A DNA stretch of 64,000 nucleotides, from the NCBI GenBank assembly GCA_021521415.1, contig JAIQDT010014638.1, positions 1 through 64,000 of the forward strand, read 5' to 3'. Source of the DNA: Bidens hawaiensis (lineage: Eukaryota > Streptophyta > Magnoliopsida > Asterales > Asteraceae). The notes below the pieces were generated by a model, which saw nothing but the letters and a program-made list of their open reading frames with translations, made no database searches and was not told the origin of the DNA. Below are positions 25,441-36,306 of this stretch, in pieces. Both the position numbers and the translations under genes were made by a program. How positions within the stretch are numbered: the stretch's first letter is position 1; each line of letters starts with the position of its first letter.

Positions 25441-25499
25441 TTCCAACATCAACTGATATATAAATCATGTAAAAACATAACATTCAACTAAAATAACAT

Positions 25500-26300
25500 T
25501 CATTTTACAATTATAAATTAGTAAATAGTTCCTTAACCACATTTGTAGTTTTATCTGTAACTTTACCTTCCTTGTCTAATATAAGCATTTTAACATTGTC
25601 TCTACTCTTCACTCTTGATAAAGTAACATATAGTTGACATGTGCAGTCACCGGTTCTCGCAGGTATATGCCATCTCTTGCTAGTGTTTGGCCATGACTTT
25701 TATTAATGGGCATTGCAAAACAAAGTGCAACAAGATACTATCTTCATTTCAATATGAATGATAGTTTCTTATCTGATGGAGTTAGACCACTACGAGTTAT
25801 ATAAGCACGAAACCCAATGTTAGTACCTAATATAACCTTTGCTTCGATAAAACGCCACCCCAAGTTAATTACTTGTAATCTGGTTCTTTTGCATAAACTG
25901 TTCTTCTGATCAATATTCCTTGGTAACATTATTGACACACCAGCTTTTAGAACAAATCTATGATTAGGCATACCAGACATCTTTAAACCATTTAGAAAAT
26001 CCGGTGAGTGTAATGCTGGATCGAAACCAGGACCAACACTATCAAACTTTTCTATAATATCAGAACTGAGATATTCAACTTCTTCTCCGGGAAACAAAGA
26101 CAAAAATTTTTCATTAATATCTTGGACAACCTCATTTAAAGGTGCAAGTATGACTCTTTCTTGAAAATATGAAATATCATTGAAATTTTCCAATTGTATT
26201 GTTGGGTATATAAAATCAATAATTTGATTAATAGGATCGGATGAATCACCAATCAAAAGATCATCAGCTATATCTATAACGGCGTTGTTGTATTTATAAT
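25500..26300 (-). pseudogene. Helitron helicase (PIF1-like) C-terminal remnant
   Basis: The frame 26256-25744 carries conserved PIF1-type Helitron helicase features: RVILAPLNEVVQDINEK near the N-terminus, then FLNGLKMSGMPNHRFVLKAGVSIMLPRNID, and TRLQVINLGWRFIEAKVI near the end. Past 25744 the reading continues with stops as a remnant like MPINKSHGQTLARDGIYL and HVNYMLLY, matching helicase motif VI. The Rep domain and N-terminal helicase motifs (Walker A/B) are absent. In autonomous Helitrons the protein unwinds DNA during rolling-circle transposition. This is a broken C-terminal fragment. Confidence 0.8.
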
Positions 26301-28609
26301 GGTTATTTACAAAGAAAAATGTATAAGTTAAGGAGAAAACGTGTTTTATATTTAGCAGCCACTATTTGTTTGACAATTATGTTAAAATCGTTTTGTGCAA
26401 TATTTTTAGGTGATTAGAAATATAAGATTTAATATAAATTAATGTTTGTCAACTAAAGAATTTATTTGAAGTCAAAACTTATATTAGGTCAAAAAAGTAT
26501 TATCATTTTGTACAATAAAAACAGTGATTAAAATACGAATTAAAACATAAATTAGTAGATGATGTATGTAAATATGGCTGATGACTACTAAAGAAACTTT
26601 ATAATTAATTTTATTTAAACGAATTTAAGTTGAAAGTTACAAATAATTTTTATTTCTAGTGCTGAATAAGATATTGATATATTCTGATACCATAATTAAA
26701 AGTGTAACAATTAATTAATACGAATCAATTTTTAAGTAATTGTATTTAATATAACGATAAATTTGGTAATACGATTATTATTGATATAAAACGAATATGG
26801 ATTTTTGAATCTAACAATAATGGTTTTTTATTTTATAAAATATTGTAACAATAGAAAGTGAGTTAATTTGATAATAACGATGGAATAACAAAATGCTTAA
26901 GGTATAGAAATTCAGGAGGTCAACTGATGCTATTTTTATGCATATGAATCTTGACATTTAGACATAATTATAAAATTGTCAACAAAAAAAATGTAAACTT
27001 TTCTAAGATTGGAAAGTATCAAAATATTTTAAATGTTAATGAGAATTTGTCAAATAATGTTTGCTGAGTTTGAGATACGACTACAAATAGATTATATTGC
27101 TAGAATTTGAAAAATTAATTGTAGTGTTTGTTAATATGATTTGGAATGAAGAAAAGATAGATGCTTTGTATATGAACAAAAACATATAATTATATAAAAA
27201 TTGTAATCAATGAATATACAAATTGTTAAAAAATAATTTTTATTTTAACTTTTGTATAAGAAACATTCAACAACTTTTTTTGTTAGATCTATTAAATCTA
27301 ATGCTTGAGTTCACTTTTATGAATAAAAAAAGTTATTAGTAAACTTTAAAAAAATATTTAGTACATTTGTACTGTAATAAATAAACTTAAAAAAAATATT
27401 TTTTTTATAATATTAAAATGGGGGTTTATTTTATACATTAATTTTGACATTCATTTTGTAAAAGTATGTATTTAATTTTTAAATTCCGTATTTAATCGGT
27501 TTTAGAAAATATGGGGGTTTTACTAAAGGTATGAATCTTGAAATTTAGACATAATTAAAAAATGGTCAAATATAAAAAATTGAAATAAGGGTTTAAATAT
27601 GATTTGAATATTAACCATAAATTAAAAGTACTATAAAAATCGAATTAAATAAATGTACATTTTATTATATATTTTATTTTTGATATTTAGGAATAAATAT
27701 ATTAATAGATTTAGTTAAATTGACATTAAAATCATAATAACTTGAAATATTTAAAAATGGTTATTAATTTTTTTTATTTAAGGCATTAACATTGAAAATT
27801 TATGAAATGGTCAAATTCGATAAATTTTGGTTTTTGAATAGCTGGTGAAAGTCAAACTATATAACACATTTTTGTAAACTTCACATTAATAATGAAAATC
27901 CAAATTTGAATGGTGAAAATCGGTTTCTAAAATGTCATATTAAATGTGTATTATTTTAAAATGTTAAATACGATAATATTGGAAGGTATAATAATGTTTT
28001 AAATTGCGTTGACATTAGTGATTTAAATGGAATTTGAAAAACAATATACGATTGATTATCTTACTATAACTTATTTAATGTATTATAGAATGATCAATTA
28101 AAATTCATTTCCGGATTATATAATAATCAATTAAATTACATAAATTATGAAAAATAATACATGAATAATAACAAAAATATACATTAACATTAAACAAAAA
28201 ATAAGACATCTTCTCGACAAATCCTCAATCCATTATATCAAGTTGGGGACAATAACCTGAAATGATAAAATTAAATATTAATATCACATAATAAATTAAT
28301 TACCAATTATGGATGATTTGATTTATGTGAACAAATGTAAACCGTAACGGAAAACGATATAACCTAACCGGAAAAACATATAAATGTGTATTAGTACAAA
28401 ATCGATGGAAACCTAACCAATAAATATAAATACATTCACCATCCAATAAATAGTACAAAATTGTGTGAATAATATACTTCAATTAATGAATGTGTAATTT
28501 GGAATAAAAGTAAAAGTCCGGATTATGGTAAGCTATTTATTTTTATGTAACAATACCATTTCGTCTTGAAAAATCATCTCTATCGACCAATCTTCTCTAG
28601 GCTTGTTAT
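26301..28609. other. AT-rich non-coding stretch, possibly Helitron-associated
   Basis: Very AT-rich with no supported gene. One segment occurs twice: GAATCTTGACATTTAGACAT near 26945 and GAATCTTGAAATTTAGACAT near 27531. Sitting behind a Helitron helicase remnant, it may be the non-coding part of that element, but I found no terminal hairpin or CTRR end. It is interrupted at 28610 by the gypsy D LTR. Confidence 0.4.
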
Positions 28610-28875
28610 TGTAAGGCCCCGTTACCAGTGCCCTACTTTGGACGTTGGATTTACTCATAAACACAGTTCTAAATATCAGAGTTAATTACAACTTTCGCGG
28701 AATAATAATAGTCAAACATTCATTACAAATATTTATAACTTGTCTTTTTAAAACATGAATAAAACAAAGTATCAAAACATCATGACAAATCTTCAGATGC
28801 CAGCCTCTTCAATCTTGCCATGTATCCTGCTCAAACCAGCTGTATCAATCTGTTAATCTGCATGCATAATAAAAT

Positions 28876-28888
28876 TCAGCTACGCTGA
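28876..28888 (-). repeat. Conserved LTR hairpin (gypsy D version)
   Basis: TCAGC-TAC-GCTGA, followed on the plus strand by GTGAGTTC (minus strand: GAACTCAC then the hairpin). The nested copy at 57715-57727 is identical in stem. Confidence 0.75.
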
Positions 28889-29028
28889 GTGAGTTCTAGT
28901 TAATCATACAACATGCAATACATTCATAACTGCTTACTTCCATACGCATTTCATACTTTCATAATTCATTCATAATATACATACTTACCCTCATACTTTA
29001 TTCTAAACTTTACTTTACGTTATTCTAT

Positions 29029-29235
29029 TCTGCCTTGGATATTATTAGAATCCGGTCCCTTTTTCTGCCTCAGATATTATTAGGGTCCGGTCCCTTTTCT
29101 GCCGTGAGTATTATTAGGGCTCAGTCCCTTTCTGCCTCAATATTTATAAAGGGCTCGGTCCCTTTTCTACCTCGGATGTTATTAGGGTCCGGTCCCTTTC
29201 TACCTTGAGTATTATTAGGGCTCAGTCCCTTTCTT
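29029..29235 (-). repeat. Tandem hairpin repeat, ~33 bp x 6
   Basis: Units of the type TTATTAGGGTCCGGTCCCTT, each with an AGGG...CCCT stem. Some units read AGGGCTCAGTCCCT or AGGGCTCGGTCCCT. The array is the counterpart of those at 57338-57597 and 60497-60645, with different loop bases. Confidence 0.85.
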
Positions 29236-29617
29236 CTGTACCTGGTTATCTCTTTCATTTATTCATAACATACGTACATATCATTCGTACATTATACATA
29301 ACATTATAACTTGACAGTACGTGCAATATTCGAAGATCGTTCACGTGCCGACAAGCAACCATTCATACTTTATATACATATCGTTCATATCTTCAAACTA
29401 TCTCCCGACGGTACATGCAATATCCGAAGATCGTTCACGCCCCGTCAAACATTCATTCATTGTAACATCCTAAAATTTTCATATTTAATAAAATAAAATC
29501 GCGTTTAGTTATTGGGCGTATATAATTAGTTAGTATTAACAAAGGAAAGATCATGGACTTGGATTAAATATGGTAGATTAAAGAGTAATGGGCCTTAGGT
29601 CTATGGGCTTTAAGGGA

Positions 29618-29625
29618 TATAAATA
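29618..29625 (+). promoter_or_regulatory. TATA box of nested D-type LTR
   Basis: TATAAATA followed by ACCCCC and then a pyrimidine-rich leader (CTCATTTCTTTCC and so on), as expected around an LTR transcription start about 30 bp downstream. Equivalent TATA boxes occur in inverted orientation at 59227-59234 and 62819-62826 in the related LTRs. Confidence 0.65.
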
Positions 29626-30153
29626 CCCCCTTAAACCAGCCTAAAACCCTAAATCCTCATTTCTTTCCATCCTAATCTCTACACACTCCAAACACACACA
29701 CATACCACCTTACACGGCCGAGGGAGAGAGAGTGAGATCCGAGACCAAACGAACGCTAGTTGGGGATTTGATCTTTATTATATGAGCTATATACAAGATT
29801 TAAGGTCCATAAACAAGCTAACTAAGACCAAGCGAACACGTAAAGGTATGTTTTTGGATCTTAAAGCTTACGTTTTTATAAGTGTTTAGTCTTGAAACTT
29901 GAAACAATAGTAGGCCGGGTCTAAGTGACACGGAAAGTAACGAACTTGATGATAAAACGAACCTAATGAACTCGTGAACATAAACGGCTCGTCAAAAATG
30001 GAACCCTAAGATCTAGTTTTGAACGTTTTAGCTTAAAGGTCCAAACTTTATGCTTTCCTGGGCTGAGTTTTACCAAAATTAACGTTGTATATAGAGATTT
30101 CACGTTAAAACGGAGGTGTTCATGGTTTAAAACCAAACCCGTGGCCAACACTG

Positions 30154-30371
30154 AACAACTTCGCCTGCAAGCAAGTTCGCTTGCAAGCAGATTCGCCAGG
30201 CAAGTTCGCCGGATATATATTCGTTCGCGGATATGTTCGCTAATGTTTACCTTCGCCTCTTGATAAGTTCGCTGAGCAAGTTCGCCAACTGTAAACTTCG
30301 CCTAATAGTTAGGTTCGCCAGATGTTAAGTTCGCTACTGGTTATGTTCTCTTAAGTTAAGTTCGCTTACAC
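30154..30371 (+). repeat. TTCGCY motif array in nested D-type LTR
   Basis: I count 13 TTCGC occurrences in about 215 bp, mostly as AGTTCGCC, AGTTCGCT or ACTTCGCC at 12-20-bp intervals. The related LTRs carry different motifs at the equivalent place: AACGAATT at 58527-58800 and TATTCGAA at 61080-61870. The motif is close to that of copia A, which is inserted only about 450 bp away. Confidence 0.85.
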
Positions 30372-30509
30372 GTATGTTCACTTACATTTATGACCGCTTG
30401 TGAATACATGAGAGTTAAAATAATAATTTAAAATCCTGATGGAAAATATGTTAAGAAAGTTGACGAAAATAAAAATTTTCCAAGCTGACCTGGAAGCTTA
30501 ACCCTAGTC

Positions 30510-30600
30510 AGGGGCTCTGCCCCTTGGACCCCGCTAGGGGCTGCCGCCCCTAGAACCCAGCTGCCAGGGGCTGCCCCCGGACCCCCGTCCGTTGAGATTT
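30510..30600. repeat. GC-rich inverted-repeat island
   Basis: Several interleaved stems such as GGGGCTCTGCCCC and AGGGGCTGCCGCCCCT in about 90 bp. The counterpart in the outer LTR is at about 58255-58345. It is absent from the 60017-62990 LTR. Confidence 0.75.
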
Positions 30601-30816
30601 ATAATTAAACCAGAAAGACGATATGGGTAGTGATAGTTAATTGATACGTGTAATTGTTATGTAGTTAGTCGTGCACAGCTCAAGAAAGGGATTACCATTA
30701 ACGGTGAACGTAACCGCATTCAGGTGAGTTTCTAGCCCCATTTCCTTTTTATGTTTTCGGGGTTGTGTGCATAATCGATGTGAATGTTAATACACTTACC
30801 TTAAATGGTAAGTGTA

Positions 30817-31277
30817 TGTAGGTTCCCTGGACGGATCACACGAGATATCCCGATATACACAGGTGCGGAATCCCTGTGTAGATCGTTACGGACGTAGAAC
30901 ACAAACACACGAACACACGAAAATGATACGAACAAACACACGTTATATTAATAACTTAACACGTGATATAATCACAGTTACAGACTCTCGACCTCACGTC
31001 ACTTGACTCACTGAATTACACGAACTCGAACTACCACAAAACCATAATCCGTAACCTATATAAATACACGACAACTTCGCCTCAGGCGAAGTTGTCCATA
31101 ACTTCGCTTGTTCAACAAGTTCGCCTAGGCGAACTTGTTAACAACTTCGCTTGGTTAACAAGTTCGCCTAAGCGAACTTGTCAACAACTTCGCTTTAAAC
31201 AAACAAATACATAAACAATATTACAGACTCGATTACAGACACTAGACATATGAACTACTGACATTTATGCACCAACA
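30817..31277 (-). mobile_element. Copia A 3' LTR
   Basis: 461 bp, TGTAGGTTCCC ... GCACCAACA. It differs from the 5' LTR at 30822 (G against T) and near 30935 (A against T). Read on the minus strand, it begins with palindromic AACTTCGCC motifs, then TATTTATATA (31066-31057), then the rest of the LTR. Confidence 0.95.
31070..31200. repeat. Perfect palindromes of the AACTTCGCC motif in copia A U3
   Basis: Positions 31070-31096 form a perfect 13-bp stem (GACAACTTCGCCT) around one base. Positions 31114-31139 are a perfect 26-bp palindrome centred on CCTAGG. Further imperfect pairs follow to 31200. On the minus strand the array ends 3 bp before the TATA-like element. An identical block sits in the 5' LTR at 56924-57054. 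Confidence 0.9.
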
Positions 31278-31290
31278 GACTCCCCTTGGC
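31278..31290 (-). promoter_or_regulatory. Copia A polypurine tract
   Basis: The complement reads CCAAGGGGAGTC directly against the LTR start TGTTGGTGCA. Near copies of this PPT plus LTR-start junction occur twice in the leader (55479-55500 and 55551-55571). Confidence 0.8.
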
Positions 31291-31340
31291 AGTAGCTTCA
31301 TATCTTGATCTTTCAGCTCTTGTCTCGTAATCCTGTATCT

Positions 31341-34175
31341 TCACGCGTGCACTCCTTTTCTAACACACACCGACACAACTCGTTGATACTTTCTTGCTTC
31401 GTCCTTCCGAGCTGGAATATAAAAGATTTTCTTCTCGTTAAGCACCTTCAGATCAGCTTGCGATAAGTTAACAAGATGCATCGGATCGTAAACTCTAAGA
31501 ATCTCTTGTTCATCCTCATTTTCCATCACTGCCTCCGCTGTCTCACAATCAACGAACCAACACTTTAGGTCTTTGAGAACATCCTTGGGCATAAGCTTCA
31601 TCGGTACTTCTTTAAGGCACCGGATTGGTTTATACTTCATAACCATCCAAGGCTTTCCATCAGCTCTCAAACCTCTATCCTTGTCTTCAACAAGTTTCCC
31701 TTTCTGTGGTTTCAACAGCTCAAACTTCTTTTCCTTTATGCTCTCTTTCCATACGATTTTCCCTATGACTCTAGCCATATTATCGTCACTTCGATTGATC
31801 AACCCCAATCTGGCTAAGTCTTTAACCTCACACTCAGGCAGTGTGTTTAACGATCTCAACATTCTTCTAAGGTACTGAACTCCATCATATCGTTTAATCA
31901 CGAAGAGCCGCAACTGCTCATCATAAATCCAGCATATAATCCCTTTCTTTGCTTCAGCATAGCCCTTAATGTTGTAACTCTTTTTGAACATGGTAGGGAC
32001 TGCCGGTTTCTTTGTTTTGACGAACCATTGAGCGTATCCTTCCTTCCACCTCGGCTGCTCTTCCCATTCAGTATCTTCAACTTCCGTCTGATCACCCATA
32101 TCGACCTTCTCAACCTCTGGAATGTCATGTTCGACGTTTTCCCCTACTATCTCTCCTTCCTCAATCTCATTCTCAATCTCAATCTGCTCACCGATCTTCT
32201 CAATCACATCACTCGGCAGCACATCTTCATCAAACAACACATCATCGCTGAACATATCATCGTCAAGTTCTTTCAACGCATCAATCACGTCATCATCAAC
32301 CAACACCACATCATCACCACCAGAACCACCAGCCGCGTCGGCAGACTCCCCCTCAGCTGTGGAAGTACCAAGAGCTTGAGAAGTTCTTGGCAGCTCACCA
32401 CCTGCATCTTTCGATGCATTGGGATCATCGTCTCGGTCATTTCTTCTTTTCGTCCTTAGCTCGTCGCCCTTACAGCTCATCTCCCCCTGAGATGCCAAGA
32501 ACTCCTTCAAGGCATCTATAATTTTCCCATGCTCAACCAGGAGGGATGACTGTAGTTGATTTGCTTCTACTAGGCGTTGAATAGTCTTCGATTGCTCTGC
32601 CACGATCCGCTCTAGTGAAGCTATTCTCTCTAAGTCTGACATAGGCGTAGGCGAGACATCAGAAGCAGGCGTAACCGCAGGTGGTACCATACCTGATAAC
32701 CCTGCAGTAGTGACGACCGTTGACTCTACAAATCGTGCAGCTACCACCGACTGAGTAAGCGTTGGAGGTGGTAGAGACACAATCTCCGGAGTCGACGTCT
32801 GGATGGTAGTGGTAGATGGAATGCCAGCAGATGATGTAGCCACCATGGAAACAACCGCAGCGCTTGTACTTGTAACCTGTACAGAAGTAGGAACGATAGA
32901 CATACCAGACAGTGCAGCCGGAGCAAAACGTACCATCCTTGAAGTCTCTCCAGCTCCCATACCAGCACCTGTCCTTTCCCGTCTTGAACGTCGTATCAGC
33001 TTATGTATATCTTCTTCCTCTTCTGACTCATCATCATCCTCCGTTCTCTTTCTCTTCCCAAACGTTCTCTCTCGAGACACCATCAACCGTCTCCCCTCAT
33101 TCATGATCTCATCCAAATCTGAGTAAGCCATCGACGTAGCTGCTCTAGTAACACTCACACCCGAACCTTGTGCAGCAGAGACCTGCACCTCTTCATGTGT
33201 ATCCATATCGAAATAACCTTGACCTCCAAAGACAGCATCAAGATCTATGTCCTCTGCAGCCGACACAACAGGCACAGCAGATGCAGCTTGAGTTGCTCTT
33301 GCCTGTCGCGGTTGAGGATCTCTGAACTCGTCCCCACCAGCAGGAACATACTCTGGGTTGATTAAAAACCCAAACAGTGGAGTATGCCTTGGACGACGTT
33401 CAGGGTTGCTCCTCGCACTCGAAGTGCGGCATTGAGCAAAGATACGTTTGCTCACAGATTCCACGTATCTGATCGGTCGTCTCTGAGGTAGATTCGGAGC
33501 CACATGGTTCAATATCATCTGGATGAAACGTGGATACATAATGAACCGCTCCCGAGCCATCGCCCTTCTCTGTCTGTCAATCTCGTAAAAGACCATCTGA
33601 CTAAAACTATAGCGTTTATTGTTAGTCAGTGCAGTCATTGCGGACTGCATGGTCGCACCCATACCGTCAGTGCCTGCCTTCCTTCCTGACATGCAAACTA
33701 TCATGACGTGCATAAGGAAGCGCCACTGATCAAGTAGAAAACCCTTCCGTCTCTGTGTATCGCCTAATGGACCAGAATAGCCCATTCGGAGAAACTCTCC
33801 ATCACGAAACGGAGCCACAAACTCAGTTGGGTCGTCCCTCGTCTCTTCTCCAAACCGTAACGCCACCCGAATCTGTTCAGAATTGAACTGAACCTGTTGA
33901 TTGTTCACAGTCGCTCGCATGACCGGGGGCTCAACACGACAATCGTATTCTACCGTCTGCCAAAAGTCTTCGATATTTGGTAAGGATATCGGCAGAGTGT
34001 TCGTGATAGCATGAAAAATCCTCGAGCGTATGAGGAAAGTAATAATCTCGCGGTAATCCTCAACGCCGCTCGCTTCCGGGTCAAGGGTGATGTACATATT
34101 GTGACCCGGGAAAAATTGTCGTTGGTTATCACCATCGTCTCCTCCTGCACCTCCAGCACCAGCTACTGCAGCCAT
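31341..34175 (-). CDS. Copia A ORF3: 944-residue protein of unknown function downstream of pol
   Basis: One uninterrupted frame from ATG at 34175 (MAAVAGAGGAGGDDGD) to the stop at 31341. The N-terminal about 240 residues look folded (YREIITFLIRSRIFHAIT, NIEDFWQTVEYD, QWRFLMHVMIVCMSGRKAG, RERFIMYPRFIQMILNHV). A Ser/Thr/Pro/Val-rich low-complexity stretch follows (about 290-505), then a leucine-rich coiled coil (about 510-555, LERIVAEQSKTIQRLVEANQ), a very acidic stretch (about 610-700), and a basic C-terminal domain (about 710-944, IICWIYDEQLRLFVIKRYDG). No signal peptide, membrane segment or protease-like site is apparent, so it is not an envelope-like protein. I recall similar ORFs beside copia pol genes in Asteraceae, without an assigned function. 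The reverse frames within it are shadows. Confidence 0.85.
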   Translation of the reverse strand: MAAVAGAGGAGGDDGDNQRQFFPGHNMYITLDPEASGVEDYREIITFLIRSRIFHAITNTLPISLPNIEDFWQTVEYDCRVEPPVMRATVNNQQVQFNSEQIRVALRFGEETRDDPTEFVAPFRDGEFLRMGYSGPLGDTQRRKGFLLDQWRFLMHVMIVCMSGRKAGTDGMGATMQSAMTALTNNKRYSFSQMVFYEIDRQRRAMARERFIMYPRFIQMILNHVAPNLPQRRPIRYVESVSKRIFAQCRTSSARSNPERRPRHTPLFGFLINPEYVPAGGDEFRDPQPRQARATQAASAVPVVSAAEDIDLDAVFGGQGYFDMDTHEEVQVSAAQGSGVSVTRAATSMAYSDLDEIMNEGRRLMVSRERTFGKRKRTEDDDESEEEEDIHKLIRRSRRERTGAGMGAGETSRMVRFAPAALSGMSIVPTSVQVTSTSAAVVSMVATSSAGIPSTTTIQTSTPEIVSLPPPTLTQSVVAARFVESTVVTTAGLSGMVPPAVTPASDVSPTPMSDLERIASLERIVAEQSKTIQRLVEANQLQSSLLVEHGKIIDALKEFLASQGEMSCKGDELRTKRRNDRDDDPNASKDAGGELPRTSQALGTSTAEGESADAAGGSGGDDVVLVDDDVIDALKELDDDMFSDDVLFDEDVLPSDVIEKIGEQIEIENEIEEGEIVGENVEHDIPEVEKVDMGDQTEVEDTEWEEQPRWKEGYAQWFVKTKKPAVPTMFKKSYNIKGYAEAKKGIICWIYDEQLRLFVIKRYDGVQYLRRMLRSLNTLPECEVKDLARLGLINRSDDNMARVIGKIVWKESIKEKKFELLKPQKGKLVEDKDRGLRADGKPWMVMKYKPIRCLKEVPMKLMPKDVLKDLKCWFVDCETAEAVMENEDEQEILRVYDPMHLVNLSQADLKVLNEKKIFYIPARKDEARKYQRVVSVCVRKGVHA

Positions 34176-34195
34176 ATCTGCAACAAACGAACCAA

Positions 34196-36306
34196 GTTAG
34201 ATAAACGTTAATGAATAACACAAGTTCGCTGGTTACCATGAGCGAAGTTGTGATAAACTCTGTATAGGCGAAGTTAAAGATGAGGCGAAGTTGGGAACAA
34301 CTTCGCTTCAGCTTTAAGTTCGTCTAATTAATATTAAGTAAAAATGATCTAGGCGAAGTTAATGTTAACTTCGCCTCATCACAACATCGCCTCAGGCGAA
34401 TTTAAGTTTCAGGCGAAGTTATCCTCAGGCGAACTTAAGCTTCAGGCGAAGTTACGGATAACTTCGCCTAAACCCTAACTTCGCCTGAATCTGAAACGGC
34501 GACAGTAAGGTTAATCAAACATCGGAAAATCTGGGATTTTGGTTAAGTTTGAAGATCAAGCACCCCGAAAAACATGGTTTTAAGGTTTTCTAGACGATTA
34601 GAATGGTTCTTAACACGTAAAAACAAGTTTTGAAAATCGGTTTTTAAATTCCGATGGTCCGAGGTTTCGAAATCGGTCCAAACGACCCCTGATTAGCATG
34701 AATGAACATGGAATATATAATAAATCGACATCTCGAACCTTGAATCTTAATGAAATCTGGGAAAATAACTCGGAATCGAAATAAACAATAAGTTCGCCGG
34801 AAAATCAGTAAGTTCGCCGGATAAGTTCGCTGTGTTTTGAGAAGTGATGAACAGTTTTGACTTTTGAACATCCTTATATTGGGTCTGGGTTATACAGGCG
34901 AAGTTACGGATAACTTCGCCTAGGCGAAGTTATTCACAACTTCGCCTGTTTAACAACATCGCCTATATTTACAAAATCAAACCTTATAATTTGAACATTT
35001 TTCAATTAACTCTTTAAAACTTCCCTTTAAGAAATAAATGACATGATCAATTCTAAGTAACCAGTTAAAAAATCATAAAACTATCTAAGTACAAAAACTT
35101 AAAAAATTTAAAGTATAAGGGATCAAATTTCAGTCTAGTTAGGGACTACCACGTTTTAAGAAAAGATCCGAACAGGAATCATACTAATTACGTGACTGTC
35201 ACATAGATCCGTGTTTAGCTGTATTATGACATATAGAGACAGGTTGTAAGCAGGTATAACTTAAAGTGGTTTTCATCGTTTCTCTGATACGAGTTAGGTT
35301 CGATTAAGCCTCAAAATTTAAGTGGGCAACAACTCAGAAATATTGATGCCTCCTATCTCTCCTCAAAGCGTATTTGGCTTTCCCCAAGTCACCCCGAATT
35401 GACCTCGACCCATAGTGTCTGATTTTGTAAGTACTCTTCTTCTGGTTCCCGTTCTTCTTCTTACTCTAAGATTGAGAAGTCTTGATATTTTCAGCTCTAG
35501 AATGTTTCAATACTCAAAATTTTTTTTTTTTTTAACTTACAAATTTACAAAGACTTCAGAGTAGTAAATAACTGCAAGTCCCGAATCTGGATCACTGCAG
35601 TATCTTGAGACGCTATCTTCACGGGAATCAGAACACACATGGGCTCGTGTATGACTGGGTAATCGCTTTTCTGCCTATCATTCGGAAAGATATATATGAA
35701 GACATGCAAAACTCTTAAGGAGTTTCCACGTAAAATCAAGTAGATTTAGTTTGTATCACGTCTACTTTTACGCACCATTAAAAAGTTACCATGACATACA
35801 ATGACTGTTCTAATGCCTTTTAAGCCTAATAACTTCACTAGTTAAGCACACAGAATCAGTATAACTATCATTTTCCAAGGTTGGATCAATTTTCTATTAA
35901 ACGTAGCAAATGAACTTCTTACGAAGTAGAAGACTTGAAAAGTAATTTCATTTCCCATTTCTTTCAAAATTTTAACATTAATCGCCCCGACCAAAACAAA
36001 GTCTTCAGGTAAACGGCTATCCCGAAGATCCAATGAATCAGCTGGACCGACCACATACTAGTATGTGTCCTTCTAACTAAGTATGATCGACTAATTTTAA
36101 GCAAAAGAATGAAAAACTCATCATAAACCGCCCCGGTCACTATCAGTAATCTGGTTAATGGCTATCCTCAAAATCTACAAGTAGAAAATGAGGACCAAAA
36201 CATATCCGAAGACAAGTCCTTCAAACTGATGTAACCGACATATTTTTAAGCGATTAGTGACGTTTTTTTTTTTTTTTTTTTTTTAAATATCACAAGAAAA
36301 GCATGG
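34196..36306 (-). other. Copia A spacer between pol and ORF3
   Basis: Non-coding as far as I can see. It holds dense AACTTCGCC/AGGCGAAGTT copies at 34219-34500 and 34790-34970, in both orientations and able to pair with each other. T-homopolymers lie at about 35520-35533 and 36265-36283. The short frames at 35545-35739 and 35842-36054 have no recognisable domain. In element orientation this is the leader of ORF3, so it may hold its promoter or splice acceptor. Confidence 0.65.

Larger units (their letters stand above)
28610..29460 (-). mobile_element. Gypsy D 3' LTR, left piece
   Basis: It starts TGTAAGGCCCCG (the inverted LTR end) at 28610 and runs to 29460, where a solo LTR of the same family is inserted. 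The remainder is at 58013-59383, total about 2.2 kb. It contains the hairpin TCAGC-TAC-GCTGA (28876-28888) and six tandem repeat units at 29029-29235. The TSD partner lies outside the window. Confidence 0.85.
29461..30816 (+). mobile_element. Nested solo LTR (gypsy D family), left piece
   Basis: It starts TGTAACATCC at 29461, directly after TTCAT (29456-29460). The other end, GGGGCCTTACA, is at 58007, followed by TTCAT (58008-58012), so the 5-bp TSD is exact. The LTR is 2227 bp once copia A (30817-57131) and one copy of its TSD are removed. It has a TATA box, a GTATGT donor-like site at 29846, a TTCGCY array, a GC-rich inverted-repeat island and CAG/GTGAGTTT at about 30723. No internal region follows, so it is a solo LTR. 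Confidence 0.9.

Noticed and set aside
31341..34175. ORF3 as an envelope-like gene
   Set aside because: No signal peptide, membrane anchor or cleavage site is visible in the translation. Position downstream of pol alone is not enough.
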